From NCBI GenBank assembly GCA_948470475.1, contig OX419338.1, positions 28,496,548 to 28,560,547 of the forward strand: a stretch of 64,000 bases of DNA, read 5' to 3'. Position 1 is the stretch's first letter, and each line of letters begins with the position of its first letter. Below the pieces are notes generated by a model. It saw nothing but the letters and a program-made list of their open reading frames with translations, was not told the DNA's origin and searched no databases. Source of the stretch: Galaxea fascicularis (Eukaryota; Cnidaria; Anthozoa; Scleractinia; Euphylliidae). Positions 45,309 to 55,200 of this stretch are shown piece by piece. Both the position numbers and the translations under genes were made by a program.

Positions 45309-45770
45309 GGGCCCGATTACATGGCGAATTTCAGGTTAACCGGGCTGAAACTTCAGCCCGGCTACTGAAACAAATCCTCTTGGGGCCCGATTACATGGCG
45401 AATTTCATCCCGGCTTCTGAAACAAATCCTCTGAGGGCCTGATTACATGAGGCGGGCTGGCCCGGTTAACCGGGCTGGTTTGAGTTTGCCGGGATCTCGG
45501 CATGTTTGTTAAACGCAACAAAAATCAACTTTGCGCGGTTACATGACAACCGGGCCAGCCCACACCGAAGCAGCCCGGCTCATGTAATCAGGCCCTGAAA
45601 ATCAAATTGTCGATTACATGGAGATTTTTTCAGCCCGGGCTGAAAATCCTAGCCCGGTTTGACCAAACCTAGTAGGAAGGAAAAGTTAATATTTCAGCCC
45701 GGGCTGAAGTTCGTCATGTAATCACAACAAAATTTCAGCCCGGGCTGAAATTCGCCATGTAATCGGGCCC
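45309..45770. mobile_element. MITE with GGGCCCGATTACATGGCG ends
   Basis: GGGCCCGATTACATGGCGAA on the left faces its complement on the right. The left end is duplicated in tandem at about 45385. Inside, 45435-45595 is a second, related palindromic unit with GGGCCTGATTACATGA ends. Both are rich in the self-complementary CAGCCCGGGCTG. Confidence 0.8.
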
Positions 45771-46639
45771 TAACAGAACAAACGCGACTTCGGCAATAAG
45801 CCCAAGTACATCGTCAGTGATACAAGCAGTCGCCAGGCTTTTTCTCGGAACGTTTACCGCCAGCGATAACTTTTGGTGATAGCGTTCTCAAAAGTGGATG
45901 ATAAATATGAAATAAATCAAAAGTGTTACCGGTAATTATCATAGGACCCCGCGTGCTAACATTTCGTGTCTTCGCGATTCGTTGCATTATCAGGAAAGTT
46001 AACTTGTAGAACTCTAAGGCTGATACCATAAAAGATGCAGAATTTTAGAATTTAATTATATTTCAGTTTCCTGTTTGCATAAGGTCTTTGATGCTGACAA
46101 CATCGAAACATACAAAATCCAGTGTAAGCGTGCTCGCACGGTTAATCTCTGATTTGTTCTCTATCTTTTTAAATTCATTTATGGGCTGGGTTTTGTAGAA
46201 ACTAAAAATATCCCCACGTTCTTCAAACTCGCGCTGCGCGCTCGTCTGATTTTGAAATCACGCGTATGATTTCAGACCAAATTACACTCCTCTCAGTTCA
46301 ATTACCATTAATAATCAATAATAAAAATTCTGGTTTGAGGGTAAACACATCTCACTGGAAAGAAGTGAGCACTTTCAACTTTTTGTATTCTGGGCGTATT
46401 CGTGCCCTGCGATTAGGACACCCCATTCAGTAATTTGTACCTAAAGTAAACTTCGAAATTCACTTGACTATAAAGTCACCCTTGTTGACTTTTCATTTGG
46501 AGAAGCGCAGTTTGGGGATATGGCAGATGGAGCCGTTTTAATTCAGGTATATATATATATTTTTTGGGGGGTTTTACAATTCAGGTTTAAAGTATCTAGC
46601 CTATCCTGGATTTTAGGTATTCGGTATATATACCTCTTA
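45771..46639. other. Non-coding stretch
   Basis: No gene is recognised. A short (TA)n run lies at 46550-46560. Confidence 0.4.
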
Positions 46640-46856
46640 CTAACCGGGCCATAAATCAACGGGAATAAACTAGGATCCGTAACTTACAGTAAGGACCGAG
46701 AAAACGAGGTTAGTAAGATATTTATTATATCTGTGAGGTTAAGCAGGCAAGCGGGAAGGGAATCCTTCAAATTAAGCGGGCCGTAAGTAGAATACGGCCC
46801 GCAAAATTGACCAATATCAATAACAGCGCGCGTGCAAACTGAGAGATAAAGAAGCT
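46640..46856. repeat. Dispersed repeat, copy 2 (inverted relative of 17552-17702)
   Basis: Shares, inverted, GCAAAATTGACCAAT, GTAACTTACAGTA and CTGAGAGATA. Confidence 0.6.
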
Positions 46857-47014
46857 TATGGACGATGAATTAAATGCATGCTTTTTTTCAGGTATTTAGT
46901 ATCACACGTTTTGCTGGCCTGAGTAGCTGGCAGTTTTGTCAGTTTTGAAGCGCGTGAGTGAGCGACGAAGCTGCTGGTGCGCTCCAAACCTGACAAAACC
47001 GCCAGCTACGCAGG

Positions 47015-47327
47015 CTAACGTTTTACAATTTTGAGGCATATAGGCTGTTCCGAAGTTGTCAGGGTACTGCAGTTGTTAGTCACTACATTCCACAGGACTG
47101 AACCTCTAAACGCGACAGAGTCTTTCATGTAACGCGTGTTGAAGCGTGGAACAATTAAAGAAGCGCAAGTCCGGGTTGAATAATTTGTGGCCCGTTTCTT
47201 GAAAATCAGATCGATTAATGTGACAGGTAACCTATCGTGGAAAGCTTTATAAAAACAGATAAAAATGGCTAATTTATAATAAATAGACAGAGTCTGCCAT
47301 TGGGCCCGTTGTAGAACATCAGCAGAT
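47015..47327 (-). pseudogene. LINE reverse-transcriptase C-terminus, downstream part
   Basis: The minus frame carries ADVLQRAQWQTLSIYYKLAI, YKAFHDRLPVTLIDLIF, STRTCASLIVPRFNTRYMK and FRGSVLWNVV, typical of the end of CR1/Jockey-like LINE ORF2 proteins in cnidarians. It continues, in the same frame, the part at 51350-51520. The two are separated by two later retroelement insertions. Confidence 0.75.
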
Positions 47328-47428
47328 AAGGTATGTTCAAGTTCACACTGCAACCAGGTGGACAATCAGACATGGTTTGATGCTACTCTGGTTTGAAGTT
47401 TGATGAATGTAACTTGAAAAGTTACAAT

Positions 47429-47478
47429 TCACGACCCAACGTTTCGACACTCCTGTCTAGTGTCTTCATCAGGGGTGA
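47429..47478 (-). ncRNA. Hammerhead ribozyme motif of the older Penelope-like element
   Basis: On the minus strand: CTGATGA, then stem II GACACT / AGTGTC with its loop, GAAA, then CGTT, with a stem I of CACCC against GGGTCGTG. The core bases are all present. The base at the cleavage site is U, which is allowed but weaker than C. Confidence 0.7.
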
Positions 47479-47692
47479 TCTAGTGTTGCAAAAAGGAGCC
47501 TTATATACGCTTACTAATTAACGACCTTTTGTTCTGATGAGGTGTAAATAGGTGTCAGGTAAAAGGCCGCCATCGTCACGGTTTAAAGGAGCGTGGGCGG
47601 AGTTGATGTGCCAAGCTTCCAAACAAAGCCGTTGATGGTACCGCCGGTTAGTGGTGATAATTTTGGAATTATCCCACGCTATTGTATGGTTG

Positions 47693-47699
47693 AAGGGGG

Positions 47700-47735
<36 letters not shown>

Positions 47736-47862
47736 GAAATAGTACACAAAAATTTGGTGTTATCAACAGAGTTGATAAATGTAAATTGACCACCGTACAG
47801 GGATTCTAAAAGCTGACGTTTCGAGCGCTAGCCCTTCGTCAGAGCGAATCGAGGAATTATGG
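47693..47862 (-). repeat. Inverted head of the Penelope-like element
   Basis: A 170-bp arm that is the reverse complement of 48009-48178, separated by 146 bp. Inverted heads of this kind are a known product of Penelope-like insertion. It includes a minus-strand ribozyme copy at 47802-47850. Confidence 0.9.
47802..47850 (-). ncRNA. Hammerhead ribozyme, inverted copy
   Basis: Reverse-complement copy of the ribozyme at 48021-48069, carried by the inverted head. Confidence 0.75.
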
Positions 47863-48123
47863 AACAAAAATTCATCTTCCAAATCGGCACCCTTAATCCC
47901 CACGGTATTAACGAACGCTTTTCATTTAACTAATGTATTCCTATTTTCACGTTGCCATGTTACCACCAATAGCGTAGCTCCTACTCCACTATATAAACTA
48001 CACACAACCCATAATTCCTCGATTCGCTCTGACGAAGGGCTAGCGCTCGAAACGTCAGCTTTTAGAATCCCTGTACGGTGGTCAATTTACATTTATCAAC
48101 TCTGTTGATAACACCAAATTTTT
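47860..48123 (+). repeat. Pseudo-LTR, 5' copy
   Basis: A 264-bp direct repeat of 50907-51170. It begins inside the coding end of a presumed upstream copy, as expected for tandemly templated Penelope-like insertions. Confidence 0.88.
48021..48069 (+). ncRNA. Hammerhead ribozyme, 5' pseudo-LTR copy
   Basis: Stem I GATTCGCT pairs with AGC..GAATC. The core CTGACGA is followed by stem II GGGC-TAGC-GCTC, GAAA, and CGTC. Helix III is only two pairs (A-C with G-U), the minimal form typical of Penelope-like elements, which is thought to act as a dimer. Cleavage is expected after the C of CGTC. Confidence 0.85.
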
Positions 48124-48135
48124 GTGTACTATTTC

Positions 48136-48171
<36 letters not shown>

Positions 48172-48271
48172 CCCCCTTTATTCATTTGTTGTTTAATCGC
48201 TGCGACCACTAACCGTGCGTTCTAGTATTTTGTAAATCCACAGATTTCTGAATAGGAGACACAAGACGAAG

Positions 48272-50980
48272 ATGCCAAGCTTAAAGAAACTCACCAAGGA
48301 GCTACGCCAGGAAATCGTAAGTTATCTTTTTCCTTTTCCCGCACTTAGCAACAGTTTAGCTTTCCGTTTAGCCATTCTCATTTTCGCCAAAACTAGGTTT
48401 TGTAGTCACATCAATTTCATCGGCCGTTGCCTCAATTCTAAAGTCATTCCAAAAGGTTTTCGCTCTAACTTTCATGCATCTACATTCTCTCACTCGAATC
48501 AATATCTTCACCAAATTCGATGCGCTCAAAATTCTTTTTCACGTAATATTATGAGGATCACTATTAGAGCCATGTGTCAAAAACGTAACGAACTTGACAA
48601 ACAAATTCTTCAGTGCCGTTCCGAACTTTCCAAAATCTGTCCAGTAGTTTTGGTACAATCCATTCGCGCTAAAATCCAGGAACTTAATTCTAGACTGTTT
48701 TACCATTTAAACCAAACCAAGACCCAAAAACTTCAACAATTAATAGGTCCGCAAATTACCAACGACACTACATTGCATAGCCATACCACCGTAGTTACAA
48801 TTCCAGAAAATCTTCCGCTTACTGACTCAGAGAAATCTGTTCTCAGTAAGGGCCTAAATTTTGTCCCTATTGCCAAACGCACCAATGAATTTTCTATTAA
48901 GCAAGATGTTGAAAAATTCCTTCGCCGCGTTCAGTTAAAAGCCTTTTTCCATGACAAAGAGAATGATTCTGACACTTCGGACAAAGATGTTTTTGAAACA
49001 CTTCAAGTTCGCAAATCTAAATGGACTCCCCCAGAGGGACAATTTTCCTCTTTAGACTTTTTCACCAAAAAGTGCCGTCACGACATTCACAAACTTAAAT
49101 TCAATCGTAACACTAAATATTCCAACCTTTCCTCGGAAGAGTGGGCGGCGCTTAAAAATCTTAGTAAACGCAATGACATAGTTGTCAAATCGGCCGACAA
49201 AGGCGGCGCGGTAGTTGTTTGGCGGTCCGACCTTTACCAAAAAGAAGCTTTGCGGCAACTTTCTGACACCTCGTTTTATGCTAAAATCGAAAAAGATCTC
49301 ACCTCCACAAATCAAAAACTTGTCAAAGACACGATTCATAATCTTATAGTTAACCAAGAATTACCGGACACTGCAACTAATCTCACCATCACAACTCCTA
49401 GAACTTCGTGCATTTACTTCTTGCCAAAAATTCACAAACCAAACAACCCAGGTCGCCCTATCGTTTCTGCCTGTAGTTGCCCTACCGAACTCATTTCTAG
49501 CTACTTAGACAGGATTATGACTCCTATCGTCAAATCTTTACCATCATACATCAAAGACAGTACACACGCACTAGAAATTTTCCGCGATTTCAGTTTCTCC
49601 GGCCAAGACAAACTTATTTTCACCATGGATATTACATCTCTGTACACAGTCATTCCCAATAGCGAAGGTCTTCAAGCACTTAAACACTTTTTCGATCAAC
49701 GCACTGTCAAAGAACCAAGCTCAGAAACACTACTCCGCCTTGCCGAACTAGTTCTTACACTCAATTGTTTTTCATTCGCCGGCAACTATTACAAACAAAT
49801 TAATGGTGTGGCGATGGGCACTAGAATGGGACCTAGTTATGCCAATCTTTTTGTAGGATATGTTGAACACCAATTTTTTAATCAGTACACCGGCCCGAAA
49901 CCCGAACTCTACGGCCGCTACATTGACGATTGCATCGGCGCTATTTCATCCAGCACACAAGAACTCGATCAATTTATAACCTCCGTTAATTCCTTTCATC
50001 CGGCTCTTAAATATACCTGGGAAATTTCGGAAACTTCATTGGCCTTCCTAGATATCAAAGTTTCTATCAGTGGCAACGGTTTATGTACCAGTGTGCACTA
50101 CAAACCTACAGATTCTCACAGTTATTTGTTGTATTCATCGTCACATCCATCACATGTCAAGAACTCCATTCCTTATTCTCAATTTCTTAGACTTCGACGT
50201 CTATGTAGTGATGACTCTGATTTTTCCAGCAAATCAGAGGAGATGTGCCAGTTCTTCGAAAAACGTGGCTACCCTGCCTCTGTGGTCAAAGCGGGCCATC
50301 ATCGCGCCCAACAATTTGATCGACAGTCATCACTACAAACGTCACAAAAGGATAAGAACGACAGAATTCCATTCACCCTCACTTTCCATCCTCATAATCA
50401 TGTAGTCAAAAGTATCATTCTCAATAACTTCAAATTACTCCAAAATGATCCCGAGACTGGTAGAATCTTTTCGCAACCTCCACTAATTTCATTCAATCGC
50501 GACAAAAACGTCGGCAACTTTTTAGTTAGAAGCGCATTTAAAACTAACGAGCAACCCGGCACTTTCAAATGCGCGCGCTCACGATGTAAAACTTGTCAAT
50601 TCATTCTTAACACTAGCAAAATATCGGGACCTAAGCGATCTGTTAAGATCACTGATCGTTTCACATGTACCTCCGCAAATGTCATTTATTGCCTAACCTG
50701 CACGTTATGCAATAAATTATACATTGGCGAGACAGGAAGACGACTAGGCGACCGATTCCGCGAACACCTTCGCGATGTTGAGAAGAATGACAAGGATGCA
50801 TCTAAGCCAGTCGCTCGTCATTTCAATCTCCCTAACCACTCCAAACAACACATGGCTATCTGCGGCCTTTCCCTACATCAAGGTACGACGGAAAGCCGCA
50901 AGAATCTGGAACAAAAATTCATCTTCCAAATCGGCACCCTTAATCCCCACGGTATTAACGAACGCTTTTCATTTAACTAA
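48272..50980 (+). CDS. Penelope-like reverse transcriptase with GIY-YIG endonuclease
   Basis: An uninterrupted 902-residue frame from ATG 48272. The N-terminal ~380 residues are basic and Gln/Lys-rich. RT motifs follow: LPKIHKPNNPGRPIVSA (about 383-399), FTMDITSLYTVIP (about 449), GVAMGTRMGPSYANLF (about 511) and the catalytic YIDD (550-553). A cysteine cluster, CARSRCKTC (about 769), precedes the GIY-YIG nuclease (VIYCLTCTLCNKLYIGETGR, about 803-822, with R-x-R-F-R-E-H and a late LEQKF glutamate). The RT copies element RNA at a nick made by the nuclease. The YIDD box replaces the more usual YADD but keeps both catalytic aspartates. No frameshift or missing key residue was seen, so this copy may be functional. 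Confidence 0.95.
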   Translation: MPSLKKLTKELRQEIVSYLFPFPALSNSLAFRLAILIFAKTRFCSHINFIGRCLNSKVIPKGFRSNFHASTFSHSNQYLHQIRCAQNSFSRNIMRITIRAMCQKRNELDKQILQCRSELSKICPVVLVQSIRAKIQELNSRLFYHLNQTKTQKLQQLIGPQITNDTTLHSHTTVVTIPENLPLTDSEKSVLSKGLNFVPIAKRTNEFSIKQDVEKFLRRVQLKAFFHDKENDSDTSDKDVFETLQVRKSKWTPPEGQFSSLDFFTKKCRHDIHKLKFNRNTKYSNLSSEEWAALKNLSKRNDIVVKSADKGGAVVVWRSDLYQKEALRQLSDTSFYAKIEKDLTSTNQKLVKDTIHNLIVNQELPDTATNLTITTPRTSCIYFLPKIHKPNNPGRPIVSACSCPTELISSYLDRIMTPIVKSLPSYIKDSTHALEIFRDFSFSGQDKLIFTMDITSLYTVIPNSEGLQALKHFFDQRTVKEPSSETLLRLAELVLTLNCFSFAGNYYKQINGVAMGTRMGPSYANLFVGYVEHQFFNQYTGPKPELYGRYIDDCIGAISSSTQELDQFITSVNSFHPALKYTWEISETSLAFLDIKVSISGNGLCTSVHYKPTDSHSYLLYSSSHPSHVKNSIPYSQFLRLRRLCSDDSDFSSKSEEMCQFFEKRGYPASVVKAGHHRAQQFDRQSSLQTSQKDKNDRIPFTLTFHPHNHVVKSIILNNFKLLQNDPETGRIFSQPPLISFNRDKNVGNFLVRSAFKTNEQPGTFKCARSRCKTCQFILNTSKISGPKRSVKITDRFTCTSANVIYCLTCTLCNKLYIGETGRRLGDRFREHLRDVEKNDKDASKPVARHFNLPNHSKQHMAICGLSLHQGTTESRKNLEQKFIFQIGTLNPHGINERFSFN

Positions 50981-51170
50981 TGTATTCCTATTTTCACGTT
51001 GCCATGTTACCACCAATAGCGTAGCTCCTACTCCACTATATAAACTACACACAACCCATAATTCCTCGATTCGCTCTGACGAAGGGCTAGCGCTCGAAAC
51101 GTCAGCTTTTAGAATCCCTGTACGGTGGTCAATTTACATTTATCAACTCTGTTGATAACACCAAATTTTT
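50907..51170 (+). repeat. Pseudo-LTR, 3' copy
   Basis: Direct repeat of 47860-48123. Its first 74 bp are the end of the coding frame. The rest is 3' UTR with a ribozyme. Confidence 0.88.
51068..51116 (+). ncRNA. Hammerhead ribozyme, 3' pseudo-LTR copy
   Basis: Same sequence as the copy at 48021-48069. The two ribozymes, about 3.05 kb apart in the same orientation, could release a unit-length RNA. Confidence 0.85.
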
Positions 51171-51349
51171 ATTGTATGGTTGGTTTGGCAAGCATGTTCC
51201 GACAAAGCGGAATTTTCCTTTTTGCAAAGAAAAGCTGCTTTTTGATGCTCTTTTAAACGCGTGCCAAGCTGACGCTTGGTCTGTCCGATGTACTCATGAT
51301 CACAGTCATTGCATGGAATAGAACAAAACAGCGTCAGTTCGTTGTTCTT

Positions 51350-51520
51350 TCAGCAGATGTCATGTCTTTCGGCAAATTAAAGGTAAGTCTCGCAGCCCTG
51401 CAGTGAAGTCTTTCCAGGGACTGAAATAAGTCGGAATTGCAGCAGGATCCCCATATTATGAGACCATAGGTTGAACAGAGACCAAGCTATGGACCTTGAA
51501 ACATAGCTCAAATCCATACA
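51350..51520 (-). pseudogene. LINE reverse-transcriptase C-terminus, upstream part
   Basis: The minus frame carries TYGLIIWGSCCNSDLFQSLE, then RLHCRAARLTFNLPKDMTSA, the thumb region of CR1/Jockey-like RT. The frame resumes at 47327 after removal of the two Penelope-like elements. The 5' part of the LINE is not seen beyond about 51530. Confidence 0.75.
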
Positions 51521-51577
51521 AACGTCTCTAATTTTGAGGCTGCGTCCCCCAAAACCTTACCAAACTCTTAACCCCGT

Positions 51578-51822
51578 GGGCCTGACTCCATTCTCGTCCC
51601 CACAGCCCTTGTCGCTTCTCTTAGCCGGCGGGGGCTTGGCACGAGAAACAAAGGGCTCTGGAGACACAGGATTAGGAAGTCCGAGATTCTATGACTTCCG
51701 GTTGCTCTCTCCCTCTCTGTCTCTGTCTCTCTCTTCGTTGTTCTGCTTTCAGAGCCCTTCGTCCCCCGCTGGCTAAGAGAAGCGAGAAGGGCTGTACGGA
51801 GTGTAGGGACGAGAATGGCCTG
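51578..51822. mobile_element. Foldback MITE with ~85-bp arms
   Basis: The left arm (GGGCCTGACTCCATTCTCGT, AGCCCTTGTCGCTTCTCTTA, GCCGGCGGGGG) is matched inverted by the right arm ending CGAGAATGGCCTGACC. A CT-rich centre lies at about 51705-51745. Confidence 0.75.
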
Positions 51823-52103
51823 ACCATAGCAGGTCCACATCAGCTCATAGCTGCCGATGCAACTATATACTTTAGTAATTTTTGTAATCCCAACCTGCTC
51901 TATCAAATAAAGTTGACGGACTCCTGCCCAGTCACACGTCGTGGCGGCGTGGTTGCAAAGCAAAACTTGACAACGAGGTAAACAATATGGTGGACGGTAG
52001 TTCTTGCCGATAACCTCTTATTTTGTGGCTGTCTTTATTACTTTAATAGTTCTTGCAATTTACAATTTTATGTAAGATAACCGTTTTAGGTAGATTATTC
52101 ATC
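51823..52103 (+). promoter_or_regulatory. Likely promoter / 5' UTR of the centrin-like gene
   Basis: No coding sequence. CCGTTTTAG at 52082-52090 could be a 5' UTR splice acceptor just ahead of the start codon. No clear TATA box or initiator can be assigned. Confidence 0.35.
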
Positions 52104-52280
52104 ATGCCGAAGAAGACGGGCAAGAAAAAAGTAAAGAAAAAATCCAGCAAGACAGATGAACGCGACAACGCCTCTGTGAAATTGGGAAGCGTTCCGAATA
52201 AAACGATGGTTCAACAAATGGCTTCCGAGACTCTGAGTGTTGTAGGCAGCAGTCGGAGCGCGTTTTCCTCGAGAGAAAGG
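52104..52280 (+). CDS. Centrin-like gene, exon 1
   Basis: 59 codons, phase 0, donor AGG|GTAGGA. Lysine-rich then serine-rich N-terminal extension. ATG 52104 is preferred because a likely acceptor lies just before it, although the frame is open further upstream. Confidence 0.65.
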
Positions 52281-55200
52281 GTAGGAAACAAACACTTAAG
52301 CGTGGTTATCTTTTATACCAGTCTTTTTGGCTTTGGGGTATACCTGTCAGGGCTCTCAACCCCAAAAGACCAAAAACCTGGAGATTTGGGGGAAAAACCT
52401 GGAAATTTATCGACAGCATCAAAAAGAACTAAAACCAGGTCTTCTTGTATATCTGGAAAAGAGTTTTCAAAAAAACTTTTAAACCCGTGTTTTGTTCATT
52501 TCCACATTTTTCTTCAAGCTTTACAAAGAAATATTTTAAAACACTTTTGCCAGTACACACGATCTAATCGATTAGAATTCGTCATAATTTTTACAGCTGT
52601 GTGCTCAGTGACCTGGCCTTTGGGTAGAAGCAAGGCTGGAGTTGACCTTGTTTTCATACAAACCTCACTGCTTTTCTCGTGTAAATCATGTTGTTGTTAT
52701 GCTAACTAGTTGGTATTTACACAAGAAGGACAGAGTGGTTTGTATCAAAAGAAGGTCACGCCCAGCCTTGCTTCTACTAAAAGGCCAGGTCACTCAACAG
52801 ACAACTGTAAAATCGAGTATTGATAATCAATTGAAAGTGCTGAGCCACACATTAATGGTGCATTAATTCTGTACATTTTTGGAGATATAATGCCCTCAGT
52901 TAGATTAATCAGAACATGCACAGTTCTTCAAACATTTTATAATGATTATTTTTATGCCAATAGACTTACCTGGATGATAATACTTGACCAGCTATGGGCA
53001 AGTGCCAGGTTATTATCCCAGTCTATTAAATTTAATTTAAATTTTTGTTTATTATTGAATGTTTTTATATAGCTGGTGTTTTTACTGCGACAGCGCACCC
53101 ACTGGCTAGTTCATGGGGATCATGTATCTTATGGGGGGCCTCGGTCGATATACACCGGTCGATACTCGACCGAGTATCGGTCGATACTCGATTGAGTATC
53201 GACCGATGCTCGGTCGAGTATAGGTCGCTCTATCGGTCGAGTGTCGACCGATGTATCGACCGATAGTCCACTCTATGATACTCACGGTGTCGGTCGACAT
53301 ATCGACCGCGATACTGTCGGTGGTATATCGGTCAACTATCGGTTTTATATCGGTCGACTGTCGGTCAAGTCTCGGTAGATACTCGACCGAGTATTGATCG
53401 ATACTCGATCAATATCTTGCTAGCTTCAACGTCCAGTAGGGAACGTCAGTTAACAAATATTTGAATGCTTTTAATAAAACGCATTGGTAGCGTTTTGTCG
53501 CCATCCAATGCATCATTCTCGGACTAGTGCCAGTGCCATTTGCTCTTTCTAGTTCTCTACATACTCGGTGGAGTAACGGCTGAGTATGGACCAACATAAC
53601 AGACCACTCAATGGCGATTGTTTTTTTAACCCTTTAGAATTAATTGATATACATTTCACCAGTTTAATTAAAGTAGGTGACATATTGAGTTAGGTAAAAA
53701 ATTTTCTCAAGTAACTCGTGTTTTTGCTGGTACTTTAACGTTTACTTTTCATAGAAAATAAAACGTTTTCAACAACAACAATAACAGCAAGCGTTAGGCA
53801 AAAGCTAAAGAGTTTCTTGATGGTAAAAATAAAGCTACATAGGTTATGATGAGAAGATATTGCAGAGGCGGATCCAGGCGAGGGGTTAAGGGGGTTGTAA
53901 CCCCCTCTTTGAACAGTATTGTTATTTTTTTAACTTTTCATAAAAAGAATACGCTAAATTGTTTAATACGTAGTCGTTTCACTTCTACCAATTGCCACTG
54001 ATTGTCAAGTTACCTTGTAAAAGGTAAAATCCAGATAATTTTCCGTGGGGGGGCATGGCCCCGTATCCGACAACCCCCCTTTCAGTCACACCACATCATA
54101 CATCAAGCGCGCGCGCGTTAAGAAAGAAATACTAGAGAGCATAGGGCTTGTTACCTCGTGCATTAACGTCACCTGCAGGTCACTCTCTTAAATGGTAGGT
54201 GACCCCATATTTTCTTATCTTATCAGTAAAAAAACAAAGGTAAAAACAAAACAGAAACAGAAAAAATCTGTACGTGCGAAGTTACAAATGTTTCCCCTTC
54301 TCTACTCTCGTGCGACCTACGTTTTCTTCGATTGTGGACGGGAAAGACCAGTATGTATTCTTTTTCCAGGTGTATTTTACCTCAAGGAACGACATCAGCT
54401 GCACAGGTTTACTTAATAGACGTACTTAGTAGTACTGTTGAACTGAGAACATTAACCTGATCTAGATTCCACTAGTGTAGTTTCTTTTATTGCTGATAGT
54501 TGCAAGCTAACATCGTCTCAAAATAACGAAAGCTCCTAACAACGCATGGGCTTCAATGCGTCTTTTCTCGGAAGCGAGCAAGATGGCACTGCTTGTTTTT
54601 CCTTCTCGCCAAAAGCTGAATTGATCTTTATCTTACTACATGACAAGTTTTAAACAATCTGAACGTGGGAACTGTTTGGTCGCGAACGTCTTTAATTAAA
54701 ACTAGAAAATTAAAACTTATTTCGAGTAACACTGCGGTAGCTCAATTCTAAACTTTTTTTATTTTATATGCCCCTCCCCTCTCCCATTTATAAGCCCATC
54801 AAAAATTCTTTACGAAGCTTATAAGCGGCAGTTTACGATAGTGCGTGACAAGCGTGGAACAGTTGTATGAAAAGGTGAAAAATAGGGCTAGTTTCTGATG
54901 GGGTTCAAACCTTAATTTTTTTACGCATAATACCTGTCGATATCGACACTTTATCGGTGCACTAAAAGCAAGGAGGCAAGGGTACTTTCATTATACACGG
55001 AGAATTGTGCTAGATTATTTCGACCTTAATTACAGGGGATTGATTGTTCAGCGATGTCCTGTAAGATTCTTAAAAAGCAGCCATTTGGATGTGGTTCTCC
55101 ATACCAACGTCTCCACATGAATTCCTGCAAATATTCTTGTAGGAAATTGCTATTAGTATTTCCCTTCATTTTTTTAAACTTTTCCTTTGCTGCACTCCAG

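Larger units (their letters stand above)
47693..51170 (+). mobile_element. Intact Penelope-like retroelement
   Basis: Bounded by a perfect 12-bp duplication ATTGTATGGTTG (47681-47692 and 51171-51182), whose site lies inside the older element. The order is an inverted head (47693-47862), a pseudo-LTR (47860-48123), a 5' leader, one 902-codon reading frame (48272-50980), and a second pseudo-LTR (50907-51170) overlapping the end of the frame. The two pseudo-LTRs look identical along 264 bp, so the insertion is recent. Each pseudo-LTR holds a hammerhead ribozyme. It is possibly still mobile. Confidence 0.92.
47328..51349 (-). mobile_element. Older, 5'-truncated Penelope-like element (interrupted)
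   Basis: Remains lie at 51183-51349 and 47328-47680. Together they encode the last ~110 residues of a GIY-YIG endonuclease domain on the minus strand (CNDCDHEYIGQTKRQLGTRL, then AWDNSKIITTNRRYHQRL, LEAWHINSAHAPLNRDDGG), ending at TAA near 47518. TCAGCAGAT at 47319-47327 and 51350-51358 fits a 9-bp target duplication in the LINE. A hammerhead-type motif follows the coding part. The younger element split its GIY-YIG domain. Confidence 0.8.

Noticed and set aside
47860..51170. LTR retrotransposon
   Set aside because: The direct repeats lack TG..CA ends, there is no gag, integrase or protease, and the RT plus GIY-YIG architecture with hammerheads is Penelope-like.
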